From Limnohabitans sp. DM1 (GTDB lineage Bacteria > Pseudomonadota > Gammaproteobacteria > Burkholderiales > Burkholderiaceae_C): DNA of 64,000 bases. Position 1 is the first letter of the stretch, and each line of letters begins with the position of its first letter. This document shows positions 1 through 7,969 of the stretch, one piece after another. The stretch covers positions 62,001-126,000 of the forward strand of contig NZ_CXOO01000027.1 of assembly GCF_001269385.1 (NCBI RefSeq), in the 5' to 3' direction. The notes beneath the pieces were generated by a model. The model saw nothing but the letters and a program-made list of their open reading frames with translations. It searched no databases and was not told the origin of the DNA. The position numbers and the translations under genes are program-made.

Positions 1-644
1 TGCGCCACGGAGCCGCTTTGCGGGGCTTGCCGCAAAGCGCTGAGCAAGTCGTCCTGACGGCGCAACCGGTCTCGTCTGCCCCACTGGGGGTTCCACGCCG
101 ACTGGGCGACTTGTGCTTTGATGAGGGTGATTTGTTGGGGGCTCAGGTCGCCGTAAAACCCGCTGTAGCGGTCCAGGCTTTTTACCTGGCGGCGCTCCAG
201 CCGTTCTTCAGGCGTGCCTTGGAGCCATTCTTTTTCCCAGTCTTCGTTTTTCACCTCCCAGTGCCGGGCCAAGTGACTCCATTGACGTGGCCCCAAAGCC
301 ATGACCACTGGCGCGGCTTGGGCGATGCTGGTGCGCAGCGTGCGGTCCATCTTGTTTTGCACTTCAGCCCAGACGCTGCAGACCTGACTGGCTTGCAGCG
401 GGCTCTGGCTCAGGGCTGTGGAGCGCTCCAGAAGATCCAGATAGGTGGGCAGCTCCTGGTAGCGGTGCCAGCGGTGGGTGTTTTGCAGGGCTTCCTTGGC
501 GCGCACGGATTGCTCGTCTGTGAACGATAGGGCGCTGTCGAGCCACCAATACCCCAGGGTGGGCAGTTGCGGGTAGCCGAGCTTGAAGCTGCTGCACCCT
601 TGCAACCATGACAGAACCAAAATCACCAGCAAGCATCGCTTCAT
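1..644 (-). CDS. DUF6279-like lipoprotein, 3' end outside the window
   Basis: Partial gene read on the minus strand from ATG at 644; it stays open to the window edge, so at least 214 residues are visible and the C-terminus is missing. The N-terminus is a short basic, hydrophobic signal ending in a lipobox (LQGC, Cys about residue 17), so the product should be a lipid-anchored envelope protein. The mature part is rich in Trp, Arg and Gln and resembles the DUF6279 lipoproteins of Burkholderiales, whose function is not known. It is divergent from glmU with about 200 bp between them, which must hold both promoters. The lipoprotein call rests on visible sequence; the family name is from memory of its general pattern and is less sure. 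Confidence 0.6.
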   Translation of the reverse strand, partial: MKRCLLVILVLSWLQGCSSFKLGYPQLPTLGYWWLDSALSFTDEQSVRAKEALQNTHRWHRYQELPTYLDLLERSTALSQSPLQASQVCSVWAEVQNKMDRTLRTSIAQAAPVVMALGPRQWSHLARHWEVKNEDWEKEWLQGTPEERLERRQVKSLDRYSGFYGDLSPQQITLIKAQVAQSAWNPQWGRRDRLRRQDDLLSALRQAPQSGSVA

Positions 645-848
645 GGGCGGCCTTTCATTGACAAATTGACCCGGGCGCTGAAACCGGGACGCGTTCAGTG
701 CAAGGCAGTCATTGTGACCGCATCAGACGGCGCTGCCTGAAACAGGTCATTCGGCGGGTGCAGGGTTCGGCTACCGCTGCACAGTGACGATAATCTCCGG
801 ATTCCATTGTCCGGGCCTGGCTGTCGGGCTCCCTTGCGAAAGAAGTTC

Positions 849-2258
849 ATGAACGAAAAAAATCAATTGCCCGTGGATGTTGTGGTGATGGCCGCTGGCA
901 AAGGCACCCGCATGAAAAGCCGCTTGCCCAAAGTTCTACAGCGCCTGGCGGGTGTGCCGCTGGTGCAGCATGTGTTGAACACCGCCGCGCAGCTGAACGC
1001 CCGCTCGGCGGTGGTCATCACCGGGCACGGCGCCGATCAGGTCGAGCCCCTGTTGCTGGCGCCGGGCCAGGCCATGGCGGTGCAGTGTGTGCGCCAGGAA
1101 CCCCAGCTGGGCACCGGTCACGCCGTGCAGCAGGCGGTGCCTGCCTTGGCCGATGACGGCATCGTGGTCATTTTGTCGGGCGATGTGCCCTTGACGCAGG
1201 CCGACACCTTGCAAGCGCTGATTGACCAGTGCGGCGGCAAGCAGCTGGCCCTGCTGACCATCGACTTTGCCGATCCGACGGGTTACGGCCGCATTGTGCG
1301 CGAGGGCACACAAGTGCAGGCCATTGTCGAGCACAAAGACGCGACCGAGGCGCAGCGCCAGATTCAAGAGGTGTACAGCGGCATCATGGCTGTGCCGGCC
1401 CATTTGCTCAAAGGCTGGCTGGGCCGCATCGACAACCAGAACGCGCAAGGCGAGTACTACCTGACCGATGTCGTCAAGCTGGCTGTGGCCGACGGCTTGC
1501 CGGTGGTGGCACACAAAATCAACGACCTGCTGCAGGTGGCCGGCATCAACAGTCCGGTGCAACTGGCCGAGCTGGAACGCGCCCACCAGCTGCGTCAGGC
1601 CCAGCGCCTGATGGAGCAGGGCGTGCGCCTGAAAGACCCCGCCCGCTTTGACCTGCGCGGCCAGCTTGTCTGCGCGCAAGACGTGGAGATTGACGTCAAC
1701 TGCATTTTTGAAGGCCAGGTGTCTTTGGGCGAAGGTGTGCAGATTGGCGCCAACTGCGTGCTGGCCAACTGCGTGATTGAGGCGGGTGCCGTGATCCACC
1801 CCTTCACCCACATTGACGGCGAAAAACTCGGCGTCACGGTGGGCGAGGGCGCCTTGATCGGCCCGTTTGCCCGTCTGCGCCCGGGTGCGCAGCTGGCCGC
1901 CGAGGTGCACATTGGCAACTTTGTCGAGGTCAAAAATTCCACCCTGGCCAAGGGCGCAAAGGCCAACCACCTGGCTTATCTGGGCGACGCCACCGTGGGC
2001 GAGCGGGTCAACTACGGCGCGGGCAGCATCACCGCCAACTACGACGGCGCCAACAAGCACCGCACGGTGATCGAGGCCGATGTGCACATTGGCAGCAACT
2101 GCGTGCTGGTGGCACCCGTGACGATTGGCGCAGGCGGCACCGTGGGCGGTGGCTCGACCATCACCAAAAGCACCGAACCCGGCGCTTTGAGCGTGGCCCG
2201 TGGCAAACAAGTCAGCATCGCCAACTGGGCCCGGCCCCAGAAAAAGCCCAAGGCCTGA
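849..2258 (+). CDS. glmU: Bifunctional GlmU: GlcNAc-1-phosphate uridyltransferase / glucosamine-1-phosphate acetyltransferase
   Basis: Makes UDP-GlcNAc in the cytoplasm from glucosamine-1-phosphate, acetyl-CoA and UTP, feeding peptidoglycan and lipid A synthesis. The 469-residue protein has the nucleotidyltransferase motif MAAGKGTRM at about residues 14-22, a Rossmann-like pyrophosphorylase domain to about residue 235, and a C-terminal left-handed beta-helix with hexapeptide repeats, including the NYDGANKHRT acetyltransferase stretch. Length is normal for the family (E. coli GlmU is 456). The ATG at 849 is chosen over an upstream in-frame start at 807 because it places the conserved N-terminus correctly. 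Its pathway partner glmS lies 5.7 kb downstream on the same strand; the genes between are unrelated to the pathway. Confidence 0.97.
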   Translation: MNEKNQLPVDVVVMAAGKGTRMKSRLPKVLQRLAGVPLVQHVLNTAAQLNARSAVVITGHGADQVEPLLLAPGQAMAVQCVRQEPQLGTGHAVQQAVPALADDGIVVILSGDVPLTQADTLQALIDQCGGKQLALLTIDFADPTGYGRIVREGTQVQAIVEHKDATEAQRQIQEVYSGIMAVPAHLLKGWLGRIDNQNAQGEYYLTDVVKLAVADGLPVVAHKINDLLQVAGINSPVQLAELERAHQLRQAQRLMEQGVRLKDPARFDLRGQLVCAQDVEIDVNCIFEGQVSLGEGVQIGANCVLANCVIEAGAVIHPFTHIDGEKLGVTVGEGALIGPFARLRPGAQLAAEVHIGNFVEVKNSTLAKGAKANHLAYLGDATVGERVNYGAGSITANYDGANKHRTVIEADVHIGSNCVLVAPVTIGAGGTVGGGSTITKSTEPGALSVARGKQVSIANWARPQKKPKA

Positions 2259-2281
2259 GCCCGGTCAGCTCAGCTGCCTGC

Positions 2282-3094
2282 TCAGCGGCCTGTGCCGGAC
2301 TTTTTCAGGGCCGCCCAGGCCATGCGATCCACCCAACTTGGGGCGATCAGCCTGAGCCAGCGGCCCAAATGCCCGGTCGGGCTCATGAGCACATCGCGTT
2401 GGCGTCGCTCGGCGCCTTGCAAGATCTTGCGCACGCACACGTCAACGGGCATGGCCTTGTCTTCGCTCAGGCCGCTGGCGCCTGCTGGCTGGCCCAAGGC
2501 GTTGAAGCCACGGCGGCGGATGTCGGTGTCCACCACCCCGGGGTAAGCAATCGTCACCGACACCCCATCGGCCTGCAGTTCGGTGCGCAGCGCTTCCATG
2601 AAACCATTCATCGCAAATTTGCTGGTGCAGTAAGCCGTGCGACCGGGCACGCCCACCAGGCCCGCGAGTGACGACACCGCCACCAGCTTGCCTCGCGAGG
2701 CTTTGAGGTGCGGCAGCGCTGCATGCGTGCACCAGACGGCGCCCCACAGGTTCACACGCATCAGGTCTTCGTACCAGTCCAGGTGTTTGGCCTGCACCTC
2801 TTGCAGCAAGGCGTGTGCTGACACCCCGGCGTTGTTGATCAGCGTGTCGATCCGGCCAAAATGCTGCAGGGTCTGGGCGATCAGGGCTTCGCAGTCTGCG
2901 CGCACGCTGACATCGGTCGGTACGCACAGCACTTGCGCCCCATGCGGACGACAGGCGGTGGCCACCGCGTCGAGCCTGGCCGCCTGGCGGGCCGCCAGCA
3001 CCAGGGTCACGGCGCTGCCTTTGGTGCGGGCCAGCTGCGCGGCCATTTCGGCCCCAATGCCTTCCGATGCGCCGGTGATGACGATCACTTCCAT
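2282..3094 (-). CDS. Short-chain dehydrogenase/reductase (SDR) family oxidoreductase
   Basis: A classical SDR of 270 residues. The cofactor-binding TGASEGIG motif is at residues 7-14, NNAG at 87-90, the catalytic Ser at about 141, and the YxxxK pair is Y155/K159. NAD(P)H-dependent reduction or oxidation of a carbonyl or hydroxyl substrate is expected; the substrate cannot be read from the sequence. There is no signal peptide, so it is cytosolic. It is convergent with glmU (23 bp apart) and lies 20 bp downstream of purT on the same strand, so it may be cotranscribed with purT, although no functional link is evident. Confidence 0.88.
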   Translation of the reverse strand: MEVIVITGASEGIGAEMAAQLARTKGSAVTLVLAARQAARLDAVATACRPHGAQVLCVPTDVSVRADCEALIAQTLQHFGRIDTLINNAGVSAHALLQEVQAKHLDWYEDLMRVNLWGAVWCTHAALPHLKASRGKLVAVSSLAGLVGVPGRTAYCTSKFAMNGFMEALRTELQADGVSVTIAYPGVVDTDIRRRGFNALGQPAGASGLSEDKAMPVDVCVRKILQGAERRQRDVLMSPTGHLGRWLRLIAPSWVDRMAWAALKKSGTGR

Positions 3095-3114
3095 ACCGAG
3101 CTCCTTTTGCTGGT

Positions 3115-4251
3115 TCAGACCACCACCTTGATTTTGGCGGCTGCTTCGCGTGCGCGTTGCAGGGCTCCTGGGCCTTTGGCCAGTGCCACCGCCATGCGGC
3201 GGTAAGGCCGGGTGGTGGGCTTGCCAAAGATGCGCACATCCACGCCCGGCTCGTTCAGGGCCGCTTCAATGCCCGTGTAGGTGGGGGCGCTGCCATCCTT
3301 GTCGGCCAGCACCACGGCGCTGGCGCCTTCCACACACTCGATGACCGGAATCGGCATACCCAAAATGGCGCGTGCGTGCAGATCAAACTCGCTCAGGTTC
3401 TGGCTGATCAGCGTGACCATGCCCGTGTCGTGCGGGCGCGGGCTCAGTTCGCTGAAGATCACCTCGTCTTGGGTCACGAAAAACTCCACGCCAAAGAGGC
3501 CCGCACCGCCCAGGTCGGTCGTGATCTTCTCGGCCATCTGCTGGGCTGCGCTCAGGTGCTCGGGCTTCATGCCCTGAGGCTGCCAGCTGTACTGGTAATC
3601 ACCGCGCTCTTGCACATGGCCAATCGGCGGGCAAAACAGCGTGGGGCCTGTGCGCTGGCGCACGGTCAGCAGGGTGATTTCGTATTCAAAGTGGATGAAC
3701 TCTTCGACGATGACCTTCTGGCGGTCGCCGCGCATGCCCGCGCAGGCGTAGTCCCAGCTCATCTGCACATCGGCAGCCGTCTTGGCCACACTTTGGCCCT
3801 TGCCCGATGAACTCATGACCGGCTTGATGACCACCGGGAAACCAATTTCGGTGGCTTTGGCCAGCAGTTCGGCGGCCGAATCGGCGTAGCTGAACTTGGC
3901 TGTGCGCACACCCAGGCCCACGGCCACGTCGCGGATGCGGTCGCGGTTCATGGTCAAGTTGGCGGCGCGGGCGCTGGGGATGACTTCAAAGCCTTGCTTT
4001 TCCACGTCCAGCAGCACCTCGGTGCGGATGGCTTCGATCTCGGGGACGATCAAATCCGGCTGGTACTTGGCAATCGCGGCGCGCAGCGGGACCTCATCGA
4101 GCATGCTGAACACGCAAAACTCGTCAGCCACCTGCATGGCGGGCGCGCCCGCATAGCTGTCGCAAGCCATCACGTAGCAGCCCAGGCGCTTGGCGCTGAT
4201 GACGAATTCCTTGCCGAGTTCACCGGAGCCCAAAAGCAGGATCTTTTTCAT
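3115..4251 (-). CDS. purT: Formate-dependent phosphoribosylglycinamide formyltransferase (GAR transformylase 2)
   Basis: PurT catalyses the third step of purine synthesis, using formate and ATP rather than formyl-THF to formylate GAR. The 378-residue product aligns by eye with E. coli PurT along its length: GSGELGKE at the N-terminus, [16 protein letters not shown], the ATP-grasp loop [10 protein letters not shown], and the metal/ATP segment [15 protein letters not shown]. It is about 14 residues shorter than the E. coli enzyme because the N-terminal tail is missing; the catalytic core is complete. Start is ATG at 4251. It probably heads a two-gene unit with the downstream SDR. No purine riboswitch or recognisable PurR site was seen upstream. 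Confidence 0.96.
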   Translation of the reverse strand: MKKILLLGSGELGKEFVISAKRLGCYVMACDSYAGAPAMQVADEFCVFSMLDEVPLRAAIAKYQPDLIVPEIEAIRTEVLLDVEKQGFEVIPSARAANLTMNRDRIRDVAVGLGVRTAKFSYADSAAELLAKATEIGFPVVIKPVMSSSGKGQSVAKTAADVQMSWDYACAGMRGDRQKVIVEEFIHFEYEITLLTVRQRTGPTLFCPPIGHVQERGDYQYSWQPQGMKPEHLSAAQQMAEKITTDLGGAGLFGVEFFVTQDEVIFSELSPRPHDTGMVTLISQNLSEFDLHARAILGMPIPVIECVEGASAVVLADKDGSAPTYTGIEAALNEPGVDVRIFGKPTTRPYRRMAVALAKGPGALQRAREAAAKIKVVV

Positions 4252-4374
4252 GGGGAAACACCTTGGAAGTTGTGGAGGGGGTGGGGTATTGATTGTGCGG
4301 TCGTGGTCTGTGCTGCGCGGACATTATTGATCCGGCCCTTTAAAGTCTAGAGAAAAAGGCTCTAAGGGCAGCCT

Positions 4375-4451
4375 GGTTTGGGTGCAGAACCCCGTGCGCG
4401 ATGGTTTGTGGTTTGCGCAAAATCGCGCACGGAGTGCTGCTCCTACAAACC
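4375..4451. repeat. Palindromic REP-like intergenic element
   Basis: A long imperfect inverted repeat in the gap between purT and the nucleotidase gene. The inner arms CCGTGCGCGAT (4392-4402) and ATCGCGCACGG (4422-4432) are perfectly complementary over 11 bp with a 19-nt loop. Outer pairing continues imperfectly to GGTTTG (4375) and CAAACC (4451). The shape is that of a repetitive extragenic palindrome or a MITE remnant. No second copy was seen in this window. Confidence 0.5.
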
Positions 4452-4466
4452 CCATGCATGTAAAAA

Positions 4467-4487
4467 AAGCCCGCTTGGGGCGGGCTT
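4467..4487 (-). terminator. Rho-independent terminator of the 5'-nucleotidase gene
   Basis: Perfect 8-bp stem AAGCCCGC/GCGGGCTT with a 5-nt loop. On the minus strand it is followed by a run of seven T (A-run at 4462-4468 on the plus strand). It lies about 45 bp beyond the stop codon of the minus-strand nucleotidase gene, the expected place for its terminator. Confidence 0.8.
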
Positions 4488-4531
4488 GATTTTCGCGTCT
4501 GTCACAGCGCCTTGGGGCGCTGTGTGGAACG

Positions 4532-6400
4532 TCATTCTTGATAGGTTTTTGTGCTGTAGGTGGATATGGCGGGCTTGTCGAGGGTGATTTTGGCCTTCAC
4601 ATACGCCAAGAAAGAGTCAGCGTAGTCCAGGAAGGTGTTTTCCTTGAGGCTCTTGTCAATCCCTTTGAGGGTCAGGTAATTGTCGCCACCGCCTGCGGTG
4701 AAGTCGTTCGTCATGACCTTGTAAGTGCCGGCCAGGTCAAAGTTGGCCCAAGCACTGTTTTTGTAAATTTCAAGGTTGCTGATGCGAGAGCCCTTGGCCT
4801 TGGTGATGTCCACATCAAAGCGCAAACCTGCGGTGTAGGGGTAGGCGCCAGAACCTGTGCCGCCGTTGTTGCCGAGCATGGAGTCCACGCCGTCTTCCAG
4901 TGAGTCCTTGACTTGTTGACCGGTCATGCTGATGCGAACCAGCACGTTCTTGAAGGGCAGCAATTCATAGACCTTGCCCACGGTGATATCACCTTTGGCG
5001 ATGTCGATGCGCACGCCCCCACCGTTTTGCAGCGACAGATCTGCGCCGCCAAATCGTTGACCTTGTTCCAGGAAAGCTTGCGCGACCAGTTGCTGGATAT
5101 TGCCGCCTTGGCTCACGACGGTGGCATCCTTGTTGCAAACGTCACCCAGTTTGGAACGGGTGGTGTCGCTCTTGGCACCAATGCCTGGCACTCGTCGCAG
5201 GCACAGGTTGTCATTGGCCGTGCCAACATTGACGGCGCCCAGTGCAACCTTGGCGTCACTGAATGGCTTGAGTGCTGTTGTTGTGGTGGCCAACGGCGTG
5301 GTGATGCGGAATGCGCCCACCTGTTTGAGAGCTGCCGTGTAAGCCACCGCATCTGCGGTGCTGCTGGTGGCCGACGTTCCGTTTTTGCTGTCTTTGTAGC
5401 TGTCACTCACCAAGATCATCGGCTGGCCATTGCAAGCGCTGACGTTGCCGTATTTGTCGAAGTCGACGTTGAGCTTGCCAATGGCATAGCTGTATTGCCA
5501 GGCTTGCACGATGCAGACCTTTTGGCCACTTTTGTCTTGCAGTTGCGTGGCGTAGGGGCCTTCAGGTGTCAGGCCGACAGCTTTCAATGTGTCGGGGCCG
5601 AGCAGGCTGTGCGAATCGCCGCCCACGATGACATCGACACCGTCGAGTTTGGGTGCCAGGGTTTTCACATCCATTTCATAACCTGCGTGGCTCAGGAGGA
5701 TGATTTTGTTGATGCCCTGGATGCGCAGTGCGTCGATGGTTTGTTGTGCACTGGTGACTTCGTCTGCAATCACTGTGGTGGCATCAGAACGAGAGGCATT
5801 TTTTGTCTTGTTGGCAATGGTGATGCCGACAATGCCGATTTTTTGACCGCCGCGCTCCACGAGGGTGAAAGGGCTAAATTTGCCGGCAATCGGCGAGCTG
5901 CCGGCGGTTTTGATGTTGGCTGCAATGACAGGCGTTTTGCACTTTGTGGGGTCTTTGTGCAGGAAGTTGATGAACTTCGCCAAGCCCGTATCCCCGCTGT
6001 CGAACTCATGGTTGCCGATGGCCATGGCATCAAAGCACACGGTATTCATGGCCACGGCATCAGCTTCACCATCGCTTTGTGTGAAGTACAGGTCGCCCGT
6101 CAAGGCGTCGCCTGCATGGAGCTTGATCACATTTTTGCTGCTGGCTGCTTCTTCATGGATGGCGGCTGTCACCCGTGCAAAGCCGCCCAGCGGCATGGTC
6201 ACGGATTGAGTCGCACCGCTGGCATCCGGCAGCTTCAGCGTGGTGGTCTCGGCATCCAGATGCGAATGGTGGTCGTTCATGTGCAGCAAGGTGACCGACA
6301 GAGGGTCGCCACCGTCGCCACCGCATGCGCTGAGCGCCGCCAGCAAGCCTGTGAGCAGGACATTTCGGGTTGACTTGATGACATTGATTCTTCGAAACAC
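4532..6400 (-). CDS. Bifunctional metallophosphatase/5'-nucleotidase (UshA-like), putative lipoprotein
   Basis: A secreted nucleotide or phosphate-ester hydrolase of the UshA/5'-nucleotidase family. The N-terminal calcineurin-type metallophosphatase domain shows the metal-binding blocks HMNDHHSHLD, AIGNHEFDSGD, LLSHAGYE and VGGDSHS. The C-terminal 5'-nucleotidase domain includes LQNGGGVRIDI and the TNDFTAGGGDNY loop. The protein begins with a signal sequence ending in LSAC, a lipobox, so it is likely lipid-anchored in the envelope. I chose the GTG at 6400 because a GGAG sits just upstream and gives a normal-length lipoprotein signal; an in-frame ATG at 6427 would add nine residues and has a poorer ribosome site. 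It is followed by a clear terminator. The role is probably scavenging phosphate or nucleosides from extracellular nucleotides; no Pho box was recognised. Confidence 0.9.
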   Translation of the reverse strand: MFRRINVIKSTRNVLLTGLLAALSACGGDGGDPLSVTLLHMNDHHSHLDAETTTLKLPDASGATQSVTMPLGGFARVTAAIHEEAASSKNVIKLHAGDALTGDLYFTQSDGEADAVAMNTVCFDAMAIGNHEFDSGDTGLAKFINFLHKDPTKCKTPVIAANIKTAGSSPIAGKFSPFTLVERGGQKIGIVGITIANKTKNASRSDATTVIADEVTSAQQTIDALRIQGINKIILLSHAGYEMDVKTLAPKLDGVDVIVGGDSHSLLGPDTLKAVGLTPEGPYATQLQDKSGQKVCIVQAWQYSYAIGKLNVDFDKYGNVSACNGQPMILVSDSYKDSKNGTSATSSTADAVAYTAALKQVGAFRITTPLATTTTALKPFSDAKVALGAVNVGTANDNLCLRRVPGIGAKSDTTRSKLGDVCNKDATVVSQGGNIQQLVAQAFLEQGQRFGGADLSLQNGGGVRIDIAKGDITVGKVYELLPFKNVLVRISMTGQQVKDSLEDGVDSMLGNNGGTGSGAYPYTAGLRFDVDITKAKGSRISNLEIYKNSAWANFDLAGTYKVMTNDFTAGGGDNYLTLKGIDKSLKENTFLDYADSFLAYVKAKITLDKPAISTYSTKTYQE

Positions 6401-6678
6401 TTGGTTCTCCAGTAAGGGGTTAACCATTGATTGGAGTTGTTGCTTATTAAGGTTTCGCGTGATTTATATGAATTTTTTGTGTCAATTTTTGCTATCAAAG
6501 TGTAAATATCAATTAAATATTCATCATTGATAAATTCAGAAATACAGAACAGATGCCGACGGAAGTTTCAAAGAGCTGTCAGACGGTGCATGCCAACGGC
6601 CAGCATTCCGTCCAAACCTCACTGATCCAGCCATGAACCTCATCCATTGAATCGAACGTTTCATTCGTTGGGTGCTAC

Positions 6679-6939
6679 ATGGCGGACATGCAAACCGTTT
6701 CTGCCAACGAAGCCAAAACCCAATTCGGGCATTTCATCGATGTGGCCCAACGTGAACCTGTGCGTGTGATGCGCCGCGACCGTGTCGTTGGCGTGATGGT
6801 GTCTGCCAAAGACTACGAAGCCATGCGTGAGTTTTACGCCAACCGTCTGCAGCACACCCTGACAGAAACGGCAGCCCAAGCCGAGCAGGCGGGCTTGACC
6901 CCTGAGTTGCTGGAAGACTTGCTGCGTGACGAGTCTTAA
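6679..6939 (+). CDS. Phd/YefM-family antitoxin
   Basis: An 86-residue protein with the typical Phd/YefM N-terminal DNA-binding fold (VSANEAKTQFGHFIDVAQ, then an RDRVVGVMVSAKDYE segment). The C-terminal tail is acidic and Leu-rich and should bind and neutralise the toxin. The gene overlaps the start of the downstream PIN toxin gene by 14 nt, the usual antitoxin-first arrangement with translational coupling. By analogy with the family it should repress its own promoter. The roughly 250 bp upstream is clearly more AT-rich than the surrounding DNA, consistent with an inserted module. Confidence 0.85.
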   Translation: MADMQTVSANEAKTQFGHFIDVAQREPVRVMRRDRVVGVMVSAKDYEAMREFYANRLQHTLTETAAQAEQAGLTPELLEDLLRDES

Positions 6940-7342
6940 GCGGGTCATCGACACCAACCTCTTGATCAGCGCCGCGCTGTCTTCGCAAGGCGCTCCCGCC
7001 AAACTGGCGCAGTGGGCACTGGCTCAGCACCGCCTGGTGTTTGCCCAAGTCACCTTTGATGAGTTGCGCATGCGGCTTTATCGTCCCAAATTTGACCGCT
7101 ACATCAGTCTGGAAAATCGTGAGCCCCTGCTGCACGACTTCAATGCCTGTGCAATCTGGGTGGAGGTGGGTGATCCCGCTGTGTATGGCCGTGATCGTGA
7201 TGACGATCATTTCATTGAAGCCGCCCTGAAAGCACAGGCTCACTTCTTGGTCAGCGGCGACAAAGACTTGCTGCAAGCGCCTGAGGTGCCAGGGCTGCGC
7301 GTGGTCTCTGTTCACCAGGCACTGCTGGCCTTGGGTCAATGA
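6926..7342 (+). CDS. PIN-domain toxin (PIN family TA toxin component)
   Basis: 138 residues, starting at a GTG that overlaps the antitoxin gene by 14 nt. The PIN ribonuclease fold is shown by the first acidic residue in VIDTN (D9), a central DELRMRL segment, the acidic cluster GRDRDDDHFIEAAL and the final VSGDKDLL motif. These acidic residues bind the metal for RNA cleavage in the family. The predicted action is toxin-mediated cleavage of an RNA when the Phd-type antitoxin is degraded; the target is unknown. It ends only 3 bp before the convergent Lrp-family gene. Confidence 0.85.
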   Translation: MTSLKRVIDTNLLISAALSSQGAPAKLAQWALAQHRLVFAQVTFDELRMRLYRPKFDRYISLENREPLLHDFNACAIWVEVGDPAVYGRDRDDDHFIEAALKAQAHFLVSGDKDLLQAPEVPGLRVVSVHQALLALGQ

Positions 7343-7345
7343 CTT

Positions 7346-7831
7346 TTAGGGCAACACTGGCAAGGTGGTGGTGAACTTGGCCCGTTTGGTCGAAAAAAAG
7401 GCCTTCACATTGCGCACATTCGCGTCCTGTGTGAACAACGCCTGGCTGATGGCCAGGTAGTGCGGCATGTCGCGCGCCTGCACCACCAGCATGAAGTCGG
7501 GGCCGGGCGACACGCGCCAGCACTGCTGCACCGCACCGTGCGCCACGGCCCGAGCCTCAAAGGCGTCCAGGTGTTCGCTGCCCTGTTTGTCGAGTGACAC
7601 CTCGACCAGCGCTGTCAGGCCATGGCCCAGCGTGGCGGCGAGCCGGTCGGCACTGAGCACGGTCACCTGCCGCTCAACCCAGCCGCCCTCGACCAGGCGC
7701 TTCACGCGGCGCAGGCAGGTGGGCGGCGAGACATTCACTTTTTCGGCCAGCGCCACATTGCTCAGGCTGGCATCGCGCTGCAGGCTGTCGAGCAGCTGCA
7801 GGTCGATGGCGTCGAGTTCATTGGATTCCAT
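7346..7831 (-). CDS. Lrp/AsnC family transcriptional regulator
   Basis: A DNA-binding regulator with an N-terminal winged helix-turn-helix (residues about 5-50, with LSNVALAEKVNVSPPTCLRRVKRL) and a C-terminal RAM/ligand-sensing domain (about 65-150) that usually binds an amino acid. I prefer the ATG at 7831 because it gives the usual short N-terminus; an in-frame ATG at 7861 would add ten odd AT-encoded residues (MEFNFIKIHF) that overlap a palindrome. It is divergent from glmS, and two palindromes lie between the two coding regions, so autoregulation and control of glmS are plausible (inference). Confidence 0.9.
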   Translation of the reverse strand: MESNELDAIDLQLLDSLQRDASLSNVALAEKVNVSPPTCLRRVKRLVEGGWVERQVTVLSADRLAATLGHGLTALVEVSLDKQGSEHLDAFEARAVAHGAVQQCWRVSPGPDFMLVVQARDMPHYLAISQALFTQDANVRNVKAFFSTKRAKFTTTLPVLP

Positions 7832-7836
7832 GAAAT

Positions 7837-7858
7837 GAATTTTAATGAAATTAAATTC
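7837..7858. promoter_or_regulatory. Near-palindrome at the Lrp-type regulator start, probable autoregulatory operator
   Basis: The arms GAATTTTAAT and ATTAAATTC face each other around a short centre; one T is extra in one arm. It lies between the two possible start codons of the Lrp/AsnC-type gene. Lrp-family proteins commonly bind AT-rich inverted repeats at their own promoters, so an operator role is inferred. Confidence 0.4.
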
Positions 7859-7891
7859 CATTGTGGGTAATTTGTGAAATAAAAAACCATA

Positions 7892-7937
7892 ATCAATTAA
7901 AAATTGATCTGATATTTTTAAAGGGCGTGCCTACTAT
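7892..7937 (+). promoter_or_regulatory. glmS promoter with abutting 17-bp palindrome
   Basis: A candidate sigma-70 promoter facing glmS: -35 CTGATA (7909-7914), a 17-bp spacer, and -10 TACTAT (7932-7937). Immediately upstream of the -35 is a perfect palindrome ATCAATT-AAA-AATTGAT (7892-7908). That placement would suit an operator for the divergent Lrp-family protein acting on glmS. Transcription would start about 25-30 nt before the glmS ATG. Confidence 0.45.
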
Positions 7938-7969
7938 CTCTGCCATTCCCCCTTTTTAGGAGCCCTTTT

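Noticed and set aside
936..2210. Long open frame on the minus strand across glmU
   Set aside because: It mirrors a well-conserved gene in GC-rich DNA. The translation is His/Gly/Ala/Gln-rich with no family features.
4252..4374. Possible purine riboswitch ahead of purT
   Set aside because: No three-way-junction pattern or conserved loop bases were found.
6428..6678. Promoter with TTGACA (minus strand) for the nucleotidase gene
   Set aside because: A TATAAA lies only 11 bp from the TTGACA, too close for a sigma-70 promoter. No Pho box was recognised.
7862..7969. Possible glmS ribozyme upstream of glmS
   Set aside because: The leader is too short and the sequence does not resemble the ribozyme core, which is known from Gram-positive bacteria.
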